Positions 23,574-32,028 of a stretch of DNA of 59,229 nucleotides are shown one piece after another. The first letter of the stretch is position 1; every line of letters starts with the position of its first letter. Below the pieces are notes generated by a model that saw nothing but the letters and a program-made list of their open reading frames with translations, did not search any database and was not told the DNA's origin. The DNA is from Neobacillus niacini NBRC 15566. GTDB taxonomy: Bacteria > Bacillota > Bacilli > Bacillales > Cytobacillaceae. The stretch is taken from contig NZ_BCVA01000037.1 of NCBI RefSeq assembly GCF_001591505.1, positions 1-59,229 on the forward strand, read 5' to 3'. The position numbers were made by a program, and so were the translations under genes.

Positions 23574-25988
23574 TCACTCCCCAGCCTTAACAGTGTGTAC
23601 TGCGTAGTATTTATCTTTAATGTCTTCACTTTGGATTGCTTCATTCCAAGGCTCAATATATCTCTTCAATGTCTGATCCATACGCGCATTTAATTCTTTT
23701 CTAGTTTCTTCGTTTGCTAGGACTTCTTTTACATGCTCTAAGCCAACACGTTCTACCCACTTAGAAGTACGCTCTAAATAATTTGCAGTTTCACGATAAT
23801 ATTGTAGATATGCACTGGTCAATTCCATTACTTCAGCTTCTGTTTTTACTGTAGCTAATAGATCACCTGCTCGCAGGTCTACACCGCCATTACCTGCCAC
23901 ATAGATTTCCCAGCCTCCATCAATTCCAACAAAGCCAATGTCTTTAATACCTGCTTCTGAGCAGTTTCTTGGGCAGGCTGATACTCCCATCTTCACTTTA
24001 TGTGGAGTATCAAGACGTTCAAATTTCTTTTCCAGTTCAATACCTAGTGACATTGAATCCTGTGTTCCATAGCGGCAGAATTGTGCTCCTACGCAAGTTT
24101 TTACCGTACGAAGTGTTTTTCCATATGCATAGCCTGATGGCATATCTAGCTCCTCCCACATACTTGGAAGGTCTTCTTTTTTAACTCCAAACAAGCCGAT
24201 CCGCTGTCCTCCCGTTAATTTCACAAGTGGAACCTCATATTTTTCTGCCACTTCCGCAATCTTTTTCAAGTCGGCAGCAGTCGTAACACCGCCATACATT
24301 CTGGGAACAACGGAGTATGTTCCATCTTTTTGGATATTGGCGTGTATTTTCTCGTTTACAAGACGGGAGTCACGGTCATCCTTATATTCATCCATGTGAA
24401 TCATACCTAGGTAGTAGTTAATTGCAGGACGGCATTTCGTACAGCCTTCCTCGTTATTCCACTCTAGAACGTTCATCACTTCTTTGACACTTGTTAAGCC
24501 CTTTTCTCTAATTTCAGCAACCAGATCTTCACGGCTGATGGTCGTACATCCGCAAATACTTGTTTTCTGTGCAGCAGCTGCGTCAAATTGATCACCTAGT
24601 GTATAAGCAAGAATGTCATTGACCATTGGCTTACAGCGGCCGCAGGAACGGCCAGCATTGGTACAATGACTAACTTGATCAAGTGTAGTCAGACCTTGAG
24701 TTTTAATTGCCTCTACAATTGCTCCTTTTGTTACACCATTACAGCCGCACACCAATTCATCATTCGGCATAGAGGCAATATCTCCGCTTCCGCCTTCGGC
24801 TGAACATTGTGATTCAAAAATAGAGATTTCTGTGATATCCTCCTTTTTTGAAAGCATTCGGAACAACCTTGTACTATCTTTGGTGTCGCCATAAAGAACA
24901 ATCCCAACAATTCTGTTATCTCGAACTAGAACGCGTTTGTAGATACCTTCATATTCGTTATAGACCATAATTGATTTTATTGTACCGTCTTCATAAATCT
25001 CACCTGCTGAGTAAAGATCCACTCCAGCGACTTTAAGTTGAGTTCCAGTTACGGAGCCTTCATATAGTGTTGAATTTTTCCCACAAATTCTTTCGGCAAG
25101 AATTTTACCTTGTTCGTATAATGGTGCAACCAGCCCATAAACAATCTCCCTGTGCTCGGCACATTCACCTACTGCATACACATTTGGTAAACTTGTTTCC
25201 ATAAAATCATTGACGACAATTCCGCGATTTACATAAATTCCGCTTTCTCTAGCAACCATTGTGTTTGATTTAATACCGATTGCCATTACAACAAGATCCG
25301 CTGGTATGTGTGACCCATCTTTAAAACGAAGGCCCGCAACACGCTCATCTCCGATAATTTCAACCGTTTCCTTTTCCATTAAAAATCGCATGCCCTGGGA
25401 TTCTAATTCCGCTTTTAGGAGACTAGAAGCAATTGGATCTAACTGCCGTTCCATTAAATTCGGCATTAAGTGTACCACGTCGACCTTCATTCCAAGGTTC
25501 AGTAATCCTCTTGCTGCTTCAAGTCCAAGAAGCCCGCCCCCAATTACTACAGCCTTTTTGTAGTTTCGCGCTGAATTGATCATCATTTCACAATCTTTTA
25601 TATCCCGAAAACCGGTAACGCCAATTTTATCCGCACCTGGAATTGGCAGAATAAAAGAATTCGAACCTGTTGCAATAATTAAGTCATCATACTCTACTTC
25701 ACGGCCTCGGTCAGAAATAACCTTCTTTGCTTCTACATCAATCTTCGTTACTGCTTCACCGGTGAACAATTGAATATTATTTTCTTTATACCAATCTAGC
25801 GGATTAATAATGATTTCTTCGAAACTTGTATCTCCTTGAAGGATATTCGATAATTTTATGCGGTTATAGTTTGGATGTGGTTCTTGTCCAAAAATAGTTA
25901 TTTCAAATTGATTTGGTGAAAGTTTAAGAATTTCTTCAATCGTTCTAACGCCCGCCATCCCGTTTCCAATCATTACTAGTTTTTTCAT
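23574..25988 (-). CDS. nirB: NADH-dependent nitrite reductase large subunit
   Basis: This 804-residue cytosolic enzyme reduces nitrite to ammonia with NADH. An FAD/NADH oxidoreductase domain (GNGMAGVRTIEEIL; AVVIGGGLLGLEAARGL) is followed by two BFD-like segments. The first has CGCNGVTKG with CGRCKP; the second has CGCTTISRE with CTKCRP. The siroheme/[4Fe-4S] domain carries CVGAQFCRYG and CPRNCSEAG, the four cluster cysteines. All key residues are present and length is normal. It heads nirB-nirD-cobA/hemD-sirC, so enzyme and siroheme cofactor are made together. GGAGCG lies upstream of the ATG. Two FNR/Crp-type sites precede the gene. Confidence 0.96.
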   Translation of the reverse strand: MKKLVMIGNGMAGVRTIEEILKLSPNQFEITIFGQEPHPNYNRIKLSNILQGDTSFEEIIINPLDWYKENNIQLFTGEAVTKIDVEAKKVISDRGREVEYDDLIIATGSNSFILPIPGADKIGVTGFRDIKDCEMMINSARNYKKAVVIGGGLLGLEAARGLLNLGMKVDVVHLMPNLMERQLDPIASSLLKAELESQGMRFLMEKETVEIIGDERVAGLRFKDGSHIPADLVVMAIGIKSNTMVARESGIYVNRGIVVNDFMETSLPNVYAVGECAEHREIVYGLVAPLYEQGKILAERICGKNSTLYEGSVTGTQLKVAGVDLYSAGEIYEDGTIKSIMVYNEYEGIYKRVLVRDNRIVGIVLYGDTKDSTRLFRMLSKKEDITEISIFESQCSAEGGSGDIASMPNDELVCGCNGVTKGAIVEAIKTQGLTTLDQVSHCTNAGRSCGRCKPMVNDILAYTLGDQFDAAAAQKTSICGCTTISREDLVAEIREKGLTSVKEVMNVLEWNNEEGCTKCRPAINYYLGMIHMDEYKDDRDSRLVNEKIHANIQKDGTYSVVPRMYGGVTTAADLKKIAEVAEKYEVPLVKLTGGQRIGLFGVKKEDLPSMWEELDMPSGYAYGKTLRTVKTCVGAQFCRYGTQDSMSLGIELEKKFERLDTPHKVKMGVSACPRNCSEAGIKDIGFVGIDGGWEIYVAGNGGVDLRAGDLLATVKTEAEVMELTSAYLQYYRETANYLERTSKWVERVGLEHVKEVLANEETRKELNARMDQTLKRYIEPWNEAIQSEDIKDKYYAVHTVKAGE

Positions 25989-26080
25989 GTTGGATCGCTC
26001 CTTATATTTGATTATCTATGAATTTCCCTTATTTAAGTTTTTCTCTATAGTTACATTGTAAATGCTGAGGTGTTAAAAAA

Positions 26081-26127
26081 TTGTGAGGTACGTCACAATA
26101 TACTCTTACTTTGTGAATCGTTTCACA
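26081..26127 (-). promoter_or_regulatory. Two FNR/Crp-type sites upstream of nirB
   Basis: TGTGAGGTACGTCACA (26082-26097) and TGTGAATCGTTTCACA (26112-26127) are both perfect TGTGA-N6-TCACA palindromes. Their centres are 30 bases apart, close to three helical turns, and the nearer lies about 100 bases ahead of the nirB ATG. The B. subtilis Fnr consensus has this form (recalled), so oxygen-limited induction is the likely reading. Confidence 0.75.
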
Positions 26128-26168
26128 TCATTGTCAAATATTAATATGAAATTGAAAGGGTAATAATG

Positions 26169-26273
26169 TTTTGGACTACTTTAGTGGGGTTTTGAATCAT
26201 TTTTGTAGGAACATGGACGTTTTTCAAATGATTTTGGACTTTTTTCAGTGAGTTTTGGACATTTATACATTAT
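26169..26273. repeat. Five 21-bp direct repeats between nirB and the YrzI genes
   Basis: Units start at 26169, 26190, 26211, 26232 and 26253, exactly 21 bases apart. The consensus is close to TTTTGGACTTTTTTCAGTGAG; units 2 and 3 are degenerate. The spacing equals two helical turns, so the units face the same side of the DNA. The rest of 26128-26464 is AT-rich spacer presumably holding promoters. Confidence 0.75.
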
Positions 26274-26464
26274 TTTACATAGCTTCCACATATACTATAA
26301 TTTTTTCATGACAATAATGTAAATTGTTCATGACGATTTAATTTGTACACTTGTGCAACGATCATTCACCATTGTTTAAAAGAATTTAATTTATTGCCCC
26401 GTATCTTTGATCCTAATTCAAAACGTTTATAGATTGAAGAGATATTTAGAAAGGGGAATTGTAA

Positions 26465-26548
26465 ATGACTCTGACTATTCTTAGTTTATATACGTCAAAG
26501 CTTGGAGAAATATATCAGACTAAAGCAGTAATAAACAATACTCCATAG
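26465..26548 (+). CDS. 27-residue YrzI-like short protein, possibly truncated
   Basis: A frame with AAAGGGG upstream of its ATG. It begins MTLTILSLYTSK, which parallels the start of the next gene (MTVNILFLTIMVKK) but stops after 27 residues and lacks the acidic helix. It looks like a decayed or shortened copy of the same family. Its clean ribosome site suggests that it may still be translated. Confidence 0.45.
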   Translation: MTLTILSLYTSKLGEIYQTKAVINNTP

Positions 26549-26645
26549 TCACGATTTCTTTCGTTCACACACTTTATATACTTTACCTATAAAAGTTTAA
26601 GGAAAAATTATAATTAATAAATGGTCATTTAGAGGAGGGATTTTA

Positions 26646-26786
26646 ATGACTGTGAATATTTTGTTCTTAACCATTATGGTCAAAAAACGAGAAATAAGTA
26701 TTGAAGAAGCTATCCATCAAGAAGTCGTTGAAAAAATGTATGAGAATAATAAAGTTCAGCGAATGTCTATGTATGATTATATCTAA
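26646..26786 (+). CDS. YrzI-family small protein
   Basis: This 46-residue protein has the YrzI pattern: a short hydrophobic start MTVNILFLTIMVKKRE and then an acidic helical part (ISIEEAIHQEVVEKMYE). AGAGGAGGG lies eight bases ahead of the ATG. The family is small, found in Bacillus-type organisms, and annotated as a probable sporulation protein; its function is unknown. It is followed by a hairpin and stands ahead of the convergent rocA gene. Confidence 0.7.
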   Translation: MTVNILFLTIMVKKREISIEEAIHQEVVEKMYENNKVQRMSMYDYI

Positions 26787-26828
26787 CGCTCTTGCTATTG
26801 CAGCACATTTTTATAAACTATAAACTTT

Positions 26829-26860
26829 GTTGTCGGACGTTACCTAATGCGTCCGACAAG
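26829..26860 (+). terminator. Hairpin after the YrzI gene
   Basis: TTGTCGGACG and CGTCCGACAA form a perfect ten-base stem around TTACCTAATG. No strong T run follows, so it may act as a weak terminator or a stabiliser. Confidence 0.5.
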
Positions 26861-26922
26861 TTAAATGGATTGATTCGATAGCATCCGTAAATAGTGAATA
26901 ATCCATGAAATTTATCACTATT

Positions 26923-26952
26923 AAAAAAGCCCAATTCATATGAATTGGGCTT
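26923..26952 (-). terminator. Terminator after rocA
   Basis: AAGCCCAATTCATATGAATTGGGCTT is a perfect palindrome followed on the minus strand by TTTTAATAG, just beyond the rocA stop. Confidence 0.9.
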
Positions 26953-26964
26953 GAAATATAGATA

Positions 26965-28512
26965 TTAATACATTTCAGATGTAGTCTTAGCTTGCATATG
27001 CAGCAACAGGTAGTCAGGACCGCCTGCTTTGGAATCCGTTCCAGACATGTTGAAACCACCGAATGGCTGATATCCAACAATGGCTCCCGTACATGAACGG
27101 TTGAAATACAAGTTACCTACATGGAAGTCCTCACGAGCCTGCTCTAGGTGTTCACGATTCGTTGTGATAACCGCACCTGTTAAGCCATACTCAGTGTTGT
27201 TGGCAATTTCGATTGCTTCCGTGAAATCCTTAGCCTTAGTGAAACCAACAACAGGCCCAAAGATTTCTTCCTGCATTATTCGTGCATCTGGAGCAAGGTC
27301 AGCAATAACAGTCGGTTGAATGAAATACCCTTTGGAATTATCTCCTTCTCCGCCAGTCATTACCTTACCTTCTTGCTTTCCAATTTCAACATATTCCATG
27401 ATTTTCTTGAACGCATTGTTGTCGTTTACTGGCCCCATAAACGTTCCTTGCTCTGTTGGATCTCCTACCGTTAATTGGTTGGTTAATTCAACCACACGGC
27501 TCAATACCGTATCATAAACATCCTCAACGATTACCGCTCGTGAACATGCTGAACATTTTTGACCAGAGAAACCAAAAGCTCCTGCAACGATTGATTGTGC
27601 AGCCAGTTCAAGATCTGCTTCTGAATCTACCACGATCGTATCTTTTCCGCCCATTTCCGCAATGAGACGCTTCATCCAAACTTGACCTGGATTTACTTTA
27701 GAAGATCGTTCGAATATACGAAGTCCAACATCGCGTGAACCTGTAAAGCTGATGAAGCGAGTATCCTTATGGTCTACTAAGTAGTCACCCACCTCGGCAC
27801 CGCTTCCTGGTACGAAGTTTAGTACGCCTTTAGGCAGACCTGCTTCTTCCATTACTTCTACGAATTTTGCTGCAACAATTGGAGTTGTTGAAGCTGGTTT
27901 TAATAGAACCGTATTACCTGTAACAATCGCTGCTACTGTTGTACCAGCCATAATCGCTAATGGGAAATTCCAAGGTGAGATAATGATTCCAACACCTAGT
28001 GGAATATAGTTATAACGGTTAAATTCATTTGGACGGCTATTAACGGGAACACCATCTTTTAGTGCCAGCATTTGACGGCCATAATATTCAAGAAAGTCAA
28101 TTGCCTCTGCAGTATCTGCGTCCGCTTCCTTCCATGGTTTACCTGCTTCCTTTGTTAAAAGAGCGGAGAACTCATGCTTACGGCGGCGAATAATGGTCGC
28201 TGCTTTAAATAAAACATCCGCACGTACTTCTGCTTTCACTTTTTTCCAAGATTTAAACGCTTCCACAGCAGCCTGCATTGCTTGTTCTGCAAGATCTCTG
28301 CTAGCCTTTGAAACCGTACCAATTACTTCTTCTTTATTTGAAGGATTATAAGAAACAATTTTATCTTCTGTTGTAATTCTTTCACCGCCAATTACAAGTG
28401 GGTAATCTTTGCCTAAATAGCTCTCAACTGTCTTAATTCCGTTAAGATATGCCTGGCGGTTTTCTTCAATTGAAAAGTCTGTGAATGGTTCATGCTTATA
28501 AGGTTGTACCAT
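26965..28512 (-). CDS. rocA: L-glutamate gamma-semialdehyde dehydrogenase
   Basis: This 515-residue NAD-dependent aldehyde dehydrogenase oxidises glutamate semialdehyde (from proline or arginine) to glutamate. The catalytic Cys is in GFSGQKCSACSR, and the general-base Glu in IAEMGGKDTI. The C-terminal PFGGFNMSGTDSKAGGPDY is the 1-pyrroline-5-carboxylate dehydrogenase mark. Length matches RocA/PutC. It stands alone with its own terminator; no proline dehydrogenase gene is in the window, and putP is 16 kb away. The promoter lies in 28513-28680. Confidence 0.94.
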   Translation of the reverse strand: MVQPYKHEPFTDFSIEENRQAYLNGIKTVESYLGKDYPLVIGGERITTEDKIVSYNPSNKEEVIGTVSKASRDLAEQAMQAAVEAFKSWKKVKAEVRADVLFKAATIIRRRKHEFSALLTKEAGKPWKEADADTAEAIDFLEYYGRQMLALKDGVPVNSRPNEFNRYNYIPLGVGIIISPWNFPLAIMAGTTVAAIVTGNTVLLKPASTTPIVAAKFVEVMEEAGLPKGVLNFVPGSGAEVGDYLVDHKDTRFISFTGSRDVGLRIFERSSKVNPGQVWMKRLIAEMGGKDTIVVDSEADLELAAQSIVAGAFGFSGQKCSACSRAVIVEDVYDTVLSRVVELTNQLTVGDPTEQGTFMGPVNDNNAFKKIMEYVEIGKQEGKVMTGGEGDNSKGYFIQPTVIADLAPDARIMQEEIFGPVVGFTKAKDFTEAIEIANNTEYGLTGAVITTNREHLEQAREDFHVGNLYFNRSCTGAIVGYQPFGGFNMSGTDSKAGGPDYLLLHMQAKTTSEMY

Positions 28513-28691
28513 GTCTTAAAACCTCCTATGTATTAAAAACATTACATCCTCGTTCATTCTAACATGTTTCTTTTACACGTATCAACGGATACCATTGAGG
28601 CATAGAAGGGTATATAACTTTTTTACTATTTTTTAATATTTCTTTAACTTTTCTTATAATTTATGTATACTAAAACCAAATTGAATAGAAA

Positions 28692-28790
28692 TAACTAGGG
28701 GAGTCCAATAAGGTGGGCTGAGAGAGAAACACGTTGAAGTTTCTTGACCCTTTGGACCTGATCTAGATCATACTAGCGTGGGGAAGTTAG
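28692..28790 (+). promoter_or_regulatory. TPP riboswitch (THI element) controlling thiC
   Basis: The aptamer shows the conserved cores of a thiamine pyrophosphate sensor: GGGGAGTCC, GGGCTGAGAG, ACCCTTTGGACCTGATCTAG and the closing ACTAGCGTGGGGAAGTT. It is followed at 28825-28864 by an intrinsic terminator ahead of thiC, so the switch likely acts by attenuation when thiamine pyrophosphate is plentiful. Its place upstream of thiC fits exactly. Confidence 0.95.
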
Positions 28791-28824
28791 AAAAAGTCAT
28801 CATGTATTGAATAAACTTCTACAT

Positions 28825-28864
28825 AAAAAGCCGGTCCATCCTTTTTGGACTCGGCTTTTTTTTT
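28825..28864 (+). terminator. Riboswitch-controlled terminator ahead of thiC
   Basis: AAAAGCCGGTCCA and TGGACTCGGCTTTT pair, followed by nine T residues. It lies 35 bases after the TPP aptamer and 78 bases before the thiC ATG. Confidence 0.9.
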
Positions 28865-28942
28865 GTACTTCATTACTTTTCATCCACTCGTTTTGTTCTA
28901 GATCTCGACCTTTAATTTTAAAAACAGGGAGAGATTTACTCT

Positions 28943-30727
28943 ATGTCAACAAATTCATTAAACGAAAAACGCATTTCCATCATGTCTAGCTTTTCAGGTA
29001 GTAAAAAGGTTTATGTTGAAGGCTCAAGACCCAATATCCAGGTACCTATGCGGGAAATTGAACTTAGTCCGACAACAGGCACCTTTGGTGAAGAAGAAAA
29101 TCCGCCAGTTCGGGTCTATGATACAAGTGGGCCTTATACGGATGCTGATTATTCAGTAGATATTACAAAAGGTCTTCCTTCTCTTCGAAGCTCATGGATC
29201 CATGAACGCGGAGATGTTGAGGAATATGAAGGAAGAGAAATTAAGGCTGAAGACAATGGATATAAGGATGAGAAAGATCCTCGTGCTAATCATAACGTTT
29301 TTCCTGGTTTAAAGCGTAAACCCTTACGTGCAAAAAAAGGGAGAAATGTCACACAGCTTCATTATGCAAGGAAGGGTATTATCACTCCTGAAATGGAATT
29401 TATCGCAATAAGGGAAAATATGAAACCTGAATTTGTGCGTGAAGAGGTTGCAAGAGGGCGAGCAATTATTCCTTCCAATATCAATCATCCAGAGGCAGAG
29501 CCTATGATTATAGGACGGAACTTCCATGTTAAAATCAACGCAAATATTGGGAATTCTGCTGTTTCATCATCCATCGAAGAAGAGGTCGAAAAAATGACAT
29601 GGGCCACACGGTGGGGTGCTGATAATATTATGGACCTATCAACAGGTAAAAACATTCATACAACAAGGGAATGGATTATTCGCAATTCGGCTGTTCCTGT
29701 AGGAACCGTTCCTATCTACCAAGCACTTGAAAAAGTAAATGGTATTGCCGAAGATCTAACATGGGAGGTTTATCGTGATACCTTAATTGAACAAGCCGAG
29801 CAAGGCGTGGATTACTTCACCATTCATGCTGGTGTTCTTTTGCGATATGTTCCGTTAACAGCAAAGCGTTTAACAGGTATTGTATCTCGAGGTGGATCTA
29901 TTATGGCGCAATGGTGTCTTCACCATCACAAAGAAAACTTTTTATATACTCACTTTGAAGAAATCTGTGAGATTATGAAAACTTATGATGTTTCATTCTC
30001 TTTAGGAGATGGTCTACGTCCTGGTTCAATTGCGGATGCCAATGATGAAGCACAATTTGCGGAATTAGAAACTCTTGGAGAATTAACAAAAATTGCTTGG
30101 GGGCATGATGTACAGGTAATGGTTGAAGGTCCAGGACACGTACCTATGCACCTTATAAAAGAAAACATGGACAAACAACTGGAGATTTGTAAGGAAGCCC
30201 CTTTCTATACTCTAGGCCCACTTACAACTGACATAGCTCCTGGCTATGATCATATTACATCCGCGATTGGTGCAGCCATGATTGGCTGGTTTGGTACGGC
30301 TATGCTTTGTTATGTAACACCAAAAGAACATTTAGGTTTACCAAACCGAGATGATGTACGTGAAGGTGTTATAACTTATAAAATAGCTGCACATGCTGCT
30401 GATTTAGCAAAAGGACATCCAGGTGCACACAAAAGAGATGATGCCTTATCAAAAGCTCGTTTCGAATTCCGTTGGAGAGATCAGTTTAATTTATCGTTGG
30501 ACCCTGAACGAGCTTTAGAATATCATGATGAGACGTTACCTGCAGAAGGTTCCAAAACGGCACATTTCTGTTCAATGTGTGGACCAAAGTTTTGCAGCAT
30601 GAGAATTTCTCAAGATATTCGTAATTACGCCAAAGAAAACAAGCTTGATACGAATGAAGCTATCGAAAAGGGTATGAAGGAAAAAGCTACAGAGTTTAAA
30701 CAATCTGGGGGTAATATTTATCAATAA
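28943..30727 (+). CDS. thiC: Phosphomethylpyrimidine synthase
   Basis: This 594-residue radical SAM enzyme rearranges aminoimidazole ribotide into HMP phosphate for thiamine. The C-terminal cluster motif CSMCGPKFCSM carries three Cys for the [4Fe-4S] centre. TTDIAPGYDHITSAIGAA and GDGLRPGSIADANDEAQ are the conserved core. GGGAGAG lies ahead of the ATG. The substrate is an intermediate of the purine pathway encoded 12 kb away, a natural draw on the same pool. Confidence 0.97.
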   Translation: MSTNSLNEKRISIMSSFSGSKKVYVEGSRPNIQVPMREIELSPTTGTFGEEENPPVRVYDTSGPYTDADYSVDITKGLPSLRSSWIHERGDVEEYEGREIKAEDNGYKDEKDPRANHNVFPGLKRKPLRAKKGRNVTQLHYARKGIITPEMEFIAIRENMKPEFVREEVARGRAIIPSNINHPEAEPMIIGRNFHVKINANIGNSAVSSSIEEEVEKMTWATRWGADNIMDLSTGKNIHTTREWIIRNSAVPVGTVPIYQALEKVNGIAEDLTWEVYRDTLIEQAEQGVDYFTIHAGVLLRYVPLTAKRLTGIVSRGGSIMAQWCLHHHKENFLYTHFEEICEIMKTYDVSFSLGDGLRPGSIADANDEAQFAELETLGELTKIAWGHDVQVMVEGPGHVPMHLIKENMDKQLEICKEAPFYTLGPLTTDIAPGYDHITSAIGAAMIGWFGTAMLCYVTPKEHLGLPNRDDVREGVITYKIAAHAADLAKGHPGAHKRDDALSKARFEFRWRDQFNLSLDPERALEYHDETLPAEGSKTAHFCSMCGPKFCSMRISQDIRNYAKENKLDTNEAIEKGMKEKATEFKQSGGNIYQ

Positions 30728-30759
30728 AATTCTTGGAGTGCTGTAGAAATAAATAAACA

Positions 30760-30805
30760 AAAGGACAATACATGTTAGTCATATAAAAGATGTATTGTCC
30801 TTTAT
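30760..30805 (+). terminator. Terminator after thiC
   Basis: AAAGGACAATACAT and ATGTATTGTCCTTT pair around a 17-base loop, followed by ATTTAAT, 30 bases past thiC. Confidence 0.85.
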
Positions 30806-30849
30806 TTAATAAAGTTTTTTAAATTTAGGTCTTGCTAATTTTCACCAGG

Positions 30850-32016
30850 TTAATAAATATGCACAAACGGTTCTGCTTCATTTGCCTTGCGGACGATTAT
30901 TGCCTCTGGTCCATCGACAGATGTAACACTTACCGAAACCGATATATAATTTGGAAAATGTTCTAAGACAAGCCCTGTTACATATTGAGTAAACCCAATG
31001 GCTTCTGACTTTCCGTAGAACTGAATGGGAATCGAAATATCTAAGTCAGTAAATTGATCTCCAATATAAAAGGCACGTCCAATAACACCATTAAAGTTTG
31101 GAAAATATTCCTCAACATCCTGCTTAAAGTTTAAAAATGCCGTTACATCATCACGATGTGCCTCTTGTGCCTCAGTAGAAGGAAAGAGGAAATACTTTTC
31201 CGCAACAGGCTCCCACGAATTAATCGTTGAGCTTCCTTTTTCGACATTTGTATACGTAAAAAAGGTGCCAGGCACAACAGACGATCGGCTCTGCTGCTCA
31301 AACAGTGCAATGGTAATCGGAACATCCTTTAAGTTTTTCATAGCCCTTAGACGCTTAATGACCTCCTCGGCAATTTTTTTCCCTTCCCGTTCCATTTCAG
31401 CAAATTCAATTTTCCTCTCAAAATAAGGTTCACCCACTGCTGTGCGGTAATAGTGGACGGAATTTAATGCCAATCCGATTACAACACCACCTAATTTTAC
31501 GGTATCGTTTTCCCCTTTGATTAGGTAATCATGTTCTAAGATATGGGCTAAATAGATAGGACTATTGCTATTCCCTTCTTTAAAATCAGCTCCGTCTTCC
31601 ATTAGCGGATTTAAGCCGATATTTTCATCTGCTTTTAAACCCTCTTCCTTCAATTGTGCTTCTGTAAATTTACGATTTAACCAAAGTCTTACGGTATTAC
31701 GCTTTAGCTCCTGGCCTTCACGGAACAAATAGGTTTTAGGGTCAAATTGATTCTGGGCAATCCTCATCAATCCGGTCTCAAATTCATTAATGTCATATCT
31801 AGTATTAATATTTCCAACGATCAAACCACGTGCTTCCCCAGGCTCGAACGGTAAAATCGTCCGATAATAGTTGTCGGAAATATTATATTTCGGAATAATT
31901 GCTTTCTCTTCCGCCTCTTCTTTTGTTTTGACAACGTTGTCCTGCTTTTGGAAGTTTGGTGCACATCCACTAAGCAGTAAGAGAAGGGAAAGAGCGAGCA
32001 ATGAGAGTTTTCTCAC
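30850..32016 (-). CDS. CamS-family lipoprotein
   Basis: This 388-residue surface lipoprotein belongs to the CamS sex-pheromone precursor family (YerH in B. subtilis, recalled). A signal sequence ends at the lipobox LLSGC near residue 18. The mature part shows PKYNISDNYYRTILPFEPGEARGL, typical of the family. I start at GTG 32016, preceded by AAGAGGTG; the upstream ATG at 32025 overlaps that site. It lies right after ligA, as in B. subtilis. Function is not known. Confidence 0.8.
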   Translation of the reverse strand: MRKLSLLALSLLLLLSGCAPNFQKQDNVVKTKEEAEEKAIIPKYNISDNYYRTILPFEPGEARGLIVGNINTRYDINEFETGLMRIAQNQFDPKTYLFREGQELKRNTVRLWLNRKFTEAQLKEEGLKADENIGLNPLMEDGADFKEGNSNSPIYLAHILEHDYLIKGENDTVKLGGVVIGLALNSVHYYRTAVGEPYFERKIEFAEMEREGKKIAEEVIKRLRAMKNLKDVPITIALFEQQSRSSVVPGTFFTYTNVEKGSSTINSWEPVAEKYFLFPSTEAQEAHRDDVTAFLNFKQDVEEYFPNFNGVIGRAFYIGDQFTDLDISIPIQFYGKSEAIGFTQYVTGLVLEHFPNYISVSVSVTSVDGPEAIIVRKANEAEPFVHIY

Positions 32017-32028
32017 GTCATACACCTC

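Noticed and set aside
28807..28989. 60-residue plus-strand frame ahead of thiC
   Set aside because: It spans the riboswitch terminator and overlaps the thiC start in another frame; it has no ribosome site.
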